Shown here: positions 5,669 through 9,765 of the stretch, piece by piece
How the letters are laid out: every line of letters starts with the position of its first letter
How positions within the stretch are numbered: position 1 is the first letter of the stretch
Assembly (NCBI GenBank): GCA_009783865.1
Contig: WRCR01000124.1
Span: 1-9,765 of the forward strand
Source: Planctomycetaceae bacterium
GTDB lineage: Bacteria > Planctomycetota > Planctomycetia > Pirellulales > Thermoguttaceae
DNA: 9,765 bases
Reading direction: 5' to 3'
The notes under the pieces: model-generated
What the model was told of the DNA's origin: nothing
What the model saw: only the letters and a program-made list of their open reading frames with translations
The model's database searches: none
Translations under genes and position numbers: made by a program

Positions 5669-8257
5669 TTAACTGACAACCGCTTCAAGGTCGGCGAAGG
5701 AAAAATCCTGACTCGCCACTTCGGTACTTTCTTGTTCGTCGTCTTCCCAGTATTGTGACTTATTTACCGGTGAAGCCGCAAACGAACCATTCATTTGACT
5801 CACCGCGCCGACATCAACGATTAAACTGACCGTTCCGTCTCCGAGTATGGTGCAGCCGGAAAATCCGTTCGCTTCGCCGATGTAATCGGGCAAGCCCTTA
5901 ATGACCGTCTGCTGCTGTCCTATAATTTCGTCAACAAAGAACGCAAAGGAACGTCCGCCGTCTTCGGCAACAATCAGTATTCCGTCTTTCAGTTTCATCG
6001 CGCCCGGCTCACAGGCAAAAACATCATGAAGACGTACAACCGGCACCATTTCTTCCCGCAGCCGCAGGATTTCTCGACCTTCCGGCGTTATAGTGATTTG
6101 CTCCCTTGTCGGAACAATGGATTCCCTAATCGCCAAAGTCGGTATCATATATTGTCCCTCACCGACTCTAACCAGCATAGCATCAACGATTGCTAAAGTC
6201 AATGGAATACGCAACGTAAATGTCGAACCAACACCGGCTTTGCTGGCAACGTCAATTCGCCCGTTGAGTTTTTCGATATTCCGTTTAACTACATCCATTC
6301 CGACACCGCGTCCTGAAACATCGGTGACCTTGTCGGCTGTTGAGAAACCGGGTTCAAAAACCAATTTGAAAACCCGGTCATCGGGCCAATCCTTTGCTTC
6401 GATGCCGACCAGTCCTCTTTCGATTGCCTTGGAAATGATTTTCTCTCTATCGAGACCGTGACCGTCATCTCTTATGACAATCCAGACCTCGCCGCCTTCG
6501 TGTTTGCCTTCCAGTGTAACCGTGCCGGTGTCCGATTTGCCGTTTTGAACGCGGACTTCCGGTGTTTCGATTCCGTGGTCGCAACTGTTTCGGACAATAT
6601 GCACCAGCGGGTCGGCAATCTGTTCAATAACGGTTTTGTCAACTTCGGTCTCTTCTCCAACGAGATTCAACTTGATTTTCTTTCCGGTTTTCGTTGACAA
6701 GTCGTGAACCAGCCGAATCATTTTGCGGAAGGTTGCCGACAGCGGAATCATTCGGACTGCCATCGCAACGTCCTGCAATTCATCGCAAATTCGGCGGAGT
6801 TGATGTTTCGCCCGATTGTAATACTCGTCTTCAACGTGAACCACTGCCGGACAGCGGGTCACCATTGATTCCGCAATCACCAATTCGCCGACAAGATTGA
6901 TTAAGTCATCGAGTTTATGCAAATCGACCCGAATATCCTGTTTCTTTGCCGAAGACGATGCAGCAGAAGTACCGGAAGTTGTTCCGCTGCCGGCAACTGG
7001 TGCTGCTGGTTTTGGTACAGCGGCTTCCGGTTTGACACCGGCGGCGGCGAGTTCCGCTTCTTTTTGTTTTTTTGCGGCGGCTTTTTCGGCATCTCTTTTG
7101 GCAAACGCAGCGGCAATCTGTGCATCAAGGTCGGCATCAGTCGGTTCCGCTACCGGTTCAGGAGTCGGAGCAGGAGCCGGTTTCGGTACTGCCGGTGCGG
7201 CTTGTCCCGTCTCTATTCCCAATTGAACGTTCAAAGCGTAAACATGCTGTTCTATGTCCGGCACAACTCCGTTGCCGCCGTTTTCGACATCTTGCACTCC
7301 GCTTCGGAGAACGTCAAGAAGTTTGAGCAGCAAACCGACGTTGCTTTCCCCAGGCGGAATTTCATTGCCGCGGAGTTTATCGAGGAGCGTTTCCATTGTG
7401 TGGCTTAAATGCTCCAACTGTACCAGTCCCATAAAACCGCAGTTTCCTTTGAAGGAATGAATGTACCTGAAAGCGTCTTTGAGCGGTTCGGTGTGTTCGG
7501 CATTTTCGTCTAAAACGAGAAGCAGGGACTGCTCTTCGGCATCAAGTTGTTCATCTGCTTCGGTAACGAAACCCTGTCTCATGTCGGGGGAGAGTTGCAG
7601 ATTCGTCTGCGCTTCTGCAATGCTGTTCTGCACGGCTGGCGGCGCAGGAGTCGGCGGAACTTCTGCCGGAACAGCCGGTTCAGGCGGCATCCCCGGAACG
7701 AACTGTTCCTCGGCAGGTACGTCAAAGGTCAACTCGCTTGCGTCAATGGGTTTCGGCGGTTCTTCGTTTGCCAAAATTGAAAACGACAAGTCCTCTGCAA
7801 CGCTTTCCGCTGGCGCGACGGTTTTGATAACTATCTCATCTGTCGCGGGTTCACCGGTGCAGTGCTTTTTCAGAGCGGTGATAATTACCGCTGCCGGTTT
7901 GTCGAAACCTTCATCGTTTTCCGTTTCTTCGATGTGTTCGAGCATTTCCCGAAACAGGTCAATCGTCTTGCAGAGTGTAGCCGTATTTTGAACGTTCAGT
8001 GTCAATTTGCCGTTGCGGACTTTGTCCAACAGCGTTTCCGCTTCGTGGGTTATACCGGCAATCGTTGTGAGCGAAAGAAAGCCGGCACTGCCCTTCATCG
8101 AATGAAACATACGAAAAACGGAGTTTATGAGTTCCGAGTCCACTTTGCCGGTGGATTTTTCGCTGCCGTTGTAAATTTCGATAAGAATCGGTTCGACTTC
8201 GTCAATGTATTCACGTGCTTCTAGGACAAATTCCTGTATCAATGACATTTCGCTCAT
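5669..8257 (-). CDS. cheA: Chemotaxis histidine kinase CheA with two Hpt domains
   Basis: CheA autophosphorylates on a histidine under receptor control and passes phosphate to response regulators. The 862-residue product has a first Hpt domain (about 1-135) with FHSMKGSAGF (H52) and a second (about 222-345) with IHSFKGNCGF (H267), both keeping the phosphorylated His. A linker rich in Pro, Ala and charged residues covers 351-440. The dimerisation helices are about 441-510. The HATPase domain has HIVRNSCDHGIE (N box, 553-564), IRDDGHGLD (595-603) and GRGVGMDVV (649-657). A CheW-like receptor-coupling domain spans about 690-820, then a 40-residue acidic tail. No P2 response-regulator docking domain is recognisable. 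The ATG at 8257 is preceded by GGAG eight bases upstream; M4 is an alternative. cheR follows after 52 bases. No cheW, cheB, cheY or receptor gene is in the window, so partners are encoded elsewhere. Confidence 0.96.
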   Translation of the reverse strand: MSEMSLIQEFVLEAREYIDEVEPILIEIYNGSEKSTGKVDSELINSVFRMFHSMKGSAGFLSLTTIAGITHEAETLLDKVRNGKLTLNVQNTATLCKTIDLFREMLEHIEETENDEGFDKPAAVIITALKKHCTGEPATDEIVIKTVAPAESVAEDLSFSILANEEPPKPIDASELTFDVPAEEQFVPGMPPEPAVPAEVPPTPAPPAVQNSIAEAQTNLQLSPDMRQGFVTEADEQLDAEEQSLLLVLDENAEHTEPLKDAFRYIHSFKGNCGFMGLVQLEHLSHTMETLLDKLRGNEIPPGESNVGLLLKLLDVLRSGVQDVENGGNGVVPDIEQHVYALNVQLGIETGQAAPAVPKPAPAPTPEPVAEPTDADLDAQIAAAFAKRDAEKAAAKKQKEAELAAAGVKPEAAVPKPAAPVAGSGTTSGTSAASSSAKKQDIRVDLHKLDDLINLVGELVIAESMVTRCPAVVHVEDEYYNRAKHQLRRICDELQDVAMAVRMIPLSATFRKMIRLVHDLSTKTGKKIKLNLVGEETEVDKTVIEQIADPLVHIVRNSCDHGIETPEVRVQNGKSDTGTVTLEGKHEGGEVWIVIRDDGHGLDREKIISKAIERGLVGIEAKDWPDDRVFKLVFEPGFSTADKVTDVSGRGVGMDVVKRNIEKLNGRIDVASKAGVGSTFTLRIPLTLAIVDAMLVRVGEGQYMIPTLAIRESIVPTREQITITPEGREILRLREEMVPVVRLHDVFACEPGAMKLKDGILIVAEDGGRSFAFFVDEIIGQQQTVIKGLPDYIGEANGFSGCTILGDGTVSLIVDVGAVSQMNGSFAASPVNKSQYWEDDEQESTEVASQDFSFADLEAVVS

Positions 8258-8327
8258 TTAACTATCTCCGATGCGGTTCTCCGTTGTATTGCTGCCGCTG
8301 AATAATATCAGCAGAAATCACTACAAC

Positions 8328-8356
8328 AGGATAGGTTATTTTTACCCTTTAGGCAA
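8328..8356 (-). promoter_or_regulatory. Candidate cheA-cheR promoter
   Basis: TTGCCT (8356-8351), a 17-base spacer and TATCCT (8333-8328) on the minus strand give four of six matches at each hexamer and ideal spacing. Transcription would start about 65 bases before the cheA ATG. I found no sigma28-type flagellar promoter in the leader. A weak hairpin (GCTGA/TCAGC, about 8297-8312) lies within the predicted leader. Confidence 0.4.
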
Positions 8357-8461
8357 ATGAAAACGCCGAAATAAAGGAAAAATCGGTAAAAAAAGTCCAG
8401 TTATTCCGTTAATACCCGCTATCCCGTTGTCTGTTCCTTCCCGGATTGCCGTTAATTGCTC

Positions 8462-8491
8462 TTGCCTCGAAATAGGAAATTTCAATATACT
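8462..8491 (+). promoter_or_regulatory. Candidate promoter of the GT9-like gene
   Basis: TTGCCT (8462-8467), an 18-base spacer and TATACT (8486-8491) on the plus strand match the sigma70 consensus at four and five of six positions. The start point would be near 8498, about 33 bases before the ATG at 8531. The 273-base gap between cheA and this gene thus seems to carry divergent promoters; I see no coding sequence in it. Confidence 0.45.
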
Positions 8492-8530
8492 CCGCCAATA
8501 CGTCCTTGAAAACCTCCATTGTTCAAAACA

Positions 8531-9532
8531 ATGTTTTCCAAATATCCTGTTCCGAGTCCTGTTTCAGTTCGTCCGCAGCGGATTCTGCTCATCCGTTTTT
8601 TCGGTACAAGCGGCGTAATTGAAACAATCCCCGTAATCGCCGCTTTGCGGCAGCGGTTTCCAAAAGCGGATATCGCTCTCCTCACCGAAAAAGAGCATTC
8701 CGCCTTGCTGAACGGACACCCCGCTTTAGACCGCCTGATATTCGTAGAAAGGGGCTGGCACCGAACATTGAGAGGCATAAAACGTCTCCGGCAACGGCTG
8801 CAAATGTTCAAACCGGATGCAGCATTGGATTTTCAAGGACGATTCAGAAGCGCATTAGCGGCGTATCTGTCCGGCGCAAAAACGAGAGTCGGATTCAGCG
8901 GAAAAAACATCTCTTTCGGCAACAAGGTCTTTAACAATATCCTGTTTTCTTCGAAGGAAACAGACGGAATCGAGCGAAATCTGACGCTTTTGGAGATATT
9001 CGGCATCACAGGAACGAGTATCGCTTTTGATTTACCCGAATGTGAAACGGACAAACGAAACACAGCGGCGATGCTAAATCGGCACGGTTTGAACGGCAAT
9101 TTTGCGGTTATTCACGCCGGTTATTCAAAAAAGCCGTCCTTCTGGACAGAAGACCGAATGGCGGACATTTCAAAGGAATTGCTGGAACAATGGAATTTGC
9201 CGTCGCTTGTTGTCTGCGCAGACGAAAAAGAAATGGACAAAGCGGAAATGCTAGTGAGCAAAGCCGACGGTGCCGCGTATCTGGTACCGAAAATTACTTT
9301 ACCGGAATTTGCGCTGCTTGCCCGCAGAGCGGTTATTACAGCCGGTACTTGTCCCGAACTGCTTGCCGCCGCAAGGGCTGCCGGAGCGCAAACCGTGAAC
9401 TTCGATAATTACGATGATGTTCAATCGGCTTGCGATTTTTGCGATGAGGTCCTTGCTGCAATGCTCATGCAGGAAGAAGGTGATACGGTATCCTTCGAAC
9501 AGGAAATCACAAAGTTCAAAGCCGCCGCTTAG
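8531..9532 (+). CDS. Glycosyltransferase family 9 (heptosyltransferase-like) protein
   Basis: GT9 enzymes such as WaaC and WaaF move heptose from ADP-heptose to the lipopolysaccharide core at the inner membrane. The 333-residue product has the expected length and GT-B layout. The N-terminal Rossmann half has RILLIRFFGTSGVIETIP (17-34), then ALRQRFPKADIALLT, and DAALDFQGRFRSALAAYLSG (96-115) with KTRVGF. The C-terminal half has FAVIHAGYSKKPSFW (191-205) and ARRAVITAGTCPELLAAARA (264-283). By hand alignment the conserved Asp of the N-terminal GDV loop is Gly (SGVIETIP), and the Asp and His of the usual DTG..H motif are not present in AGTCPELL. It may act on an unusual sugar or be catalytically changed. 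The ATG at 8531 is preferred; a TTG at 8519 would add four residues. Neither has a Shine-Dalgarno sequence. It stands alone, divergent from cheA and convergent with the next gene, with no other lipopolysaccharide gene nearby. Confidence 0.8.
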   Translation: MFSKYPVPSPVSVRPQRILLIRFFGTSGVIETIPVIAALRQRFPKADIALLTEKEHSALLNGHPALDRLIFVERGWHRTLRGIKRLRQRLQMFKPDAALDFQGRFRSALAAYLSGAKTRVGFSGKNISFGNKVFNNILFSSKETDGIERNLTLLEIFGITGTSIAFDLPECETDKRNTAAMLNRHGLNGNFAVIHAGYSKKPSFWTEDRMADISKELLEQWNLPSLVVCADEKEMDKAEMLVSKADGAAYLVPKITLPEFALLARRAVITAGTCPELLAAARAAGAQTVNFDNYDDVQSACDFCDEVLAAMLMQEEGDTVSFEQEITKFKAAA

Positions 9533-9575
9533 AACGAATTAAATTCTGCTCTGGTTTGTTGAATAACTTTCGAAC

Positions 9576-9609
9576 AAAAAATCCCGTATCGAAATGAATC
9601 GATACGGGA
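9576..9609 (-). terminator. Intrinsic terminator of the right-edge gene
   Basis: TCCCGTATCGA (9582-9592) pairs perfectly with TCGATACGGGA (9599-9609) across a six-base loop. On the minus strand the stem is followed directly by six T (9581-9576). This is a textbook Rho-independent terminator, 32 bases after the stop codon at 9642. On the plus strand no T run follows, so it should not serve the GT9-like gene the same way. Confidence 0.85.
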
Positions 9610-9641
9610 CCCACAAGGGACCAACAAAAGAGAATCGTCTA

Positions 9642-9765
9642 TCAGCCGTACACAAGACCGACGTTACCGGTATGCAGCATTTGGTTTGCGTTCAGATATG
9701 CGTCATATCCTCCGAAAACTCTCCAACGCTTGACATTGTAGTTCAAACCGGCACCGACAATCGCC
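9642..9765 (-). CDS. C-terminal end of a probable autotransporter-type outer-membrane beta-barrel protein
   Basis: The last 40 codons before a TGA at 9644-9642 are open to the window edge and read AIVGAGLNYNVKRWRVFGGY and then DAYLNANQMLHTGNVGLVYG. Alternating polar and hydrophobic residues, an amphipathic strand (WRVFGGYDAYL) and a closing GNVGLVYG strand fit the last hairpin of an autotransporter-like barrel. The perfect terminator just downstream supports a real gene end. The TGA is followed at once by an in-frame TAG, giving tandem stops. The passenger and most of the barrel lie outside the window, so cargo and function cannot be stated. It could be another type of porin-like barrel. Confidence 0.6.
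   Translation of the reverse strand, partial: AIVGAGLNYNVKRWRVFGGYDAYLNANQMLHTGNVGLVYG

Noticed and set aside
7461..7991. 176-codon Ser/Gly/Ala-rich plus-strand frame opposite cheA
   Set aside because: It mirrors the Pro/Ala-rich and Hpt coding regions of CheA; low-complexity antisense reading without independent support.
8482..8811. 109-codon minus-strand frame across the start of the GT9-like gene
   Set aside because: It is antisense to the conserved N-terminal half of the GT9-like protein and has no recognisable product.
9576..9609. Hairpin as terminator of the GT9-like gene
   Set aside because: On the plus strand no T run follows; the run lies on the side that serves the minus-strand gene.
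9642..9644. Possible reading of TGA as tryptophan, giving a barrel ending in an aromatic residue
   Set aside because: A TAG follows immediately, and nothing else in the window suggests an altered genetic code; cheR ends with TAG and cheA with TAA, while carB and pcm end with TGA at natural positions.
1..9765. CRISPR array, tRNA, rRNA, insertion sequence or phage genes
   Set aside because: No regularly spaced repeats, cloverleaf, rRNA-like stretch, transposase or phage motifs were seen on either strand.

Overview
The window reads as chromosomal DNA of a Planctomycetota bacterium, possibly an anaerobic, host-associated Pirellulales-like lineage. The best marker is the LEPR-xLL type N-terminus (LEPREMLA) of the secreted metalloprotease at the left edge, a signature of exported planctomycete proteins. 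A probable autotransporter-type beta-barrel end at the right edge and a GT9-family protein fit a cell with an outer membrane. The placement below phylum is inference.

Layout, left to right. Positions 1-981 (-) hold a metzincin-like metalloprotease, cut by the window edge, with a strong sigma70-like promoter at 1039-1067. Positions 1123-4064 (-) hold a two-gene unit: the N-terminal half only of carbamoyl-phosphate synthase large subunit (carB), then a protein-L-isoaspartate O-methyltransferase (pcm) with a signal-like N-terminus and an extra C-terminal beta-sandwich. Positions 4065-4304 are non-coding: carB promoter elements, a palindrome over the -35, and a cluster of four strong hairpins of which two are a REP-like inverted pair. 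Positions 4305-4590 (-) hold a decayed gene: the start of a secreted caspase-like protein abutting, in another frame, the tail of a Sel1-repeat protein. Positions 4765-8257 (-) hold a chemotaxis pair, cheA then cheR. Positions 8531-9532 (+) hold a divergently transcribed GT9 glycosyltransferase-like gene. Positions 9576-9765 (-) hold the end of a probable outer-membrane barrel gene and its terminator.

How the genes fit together. CheA (two Hpt domains, kinase core, CheW domain) and CheR (receptor methyltransferase) belong to one signalling array; the receptors, CheW, CheB and CheY must be encoded elsewhere. The carB half keeps all first-half active-site residues I could place but cannot make carbamoyl phosphate without a second-half polypeptide, so a separate gene for it is predicted. 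The remaining genes concern the cell envelope or exported proteins and show no clear pathway link to each other.

I see no CRISPR array, tRNA, rRNA, transposase or phage gene. The points most worth following are the CarB that stops at a domain boundary, the caspase/Sel1 junction, the covarying hairpin pair, and the GT9 protein lacking usual conserved residues.
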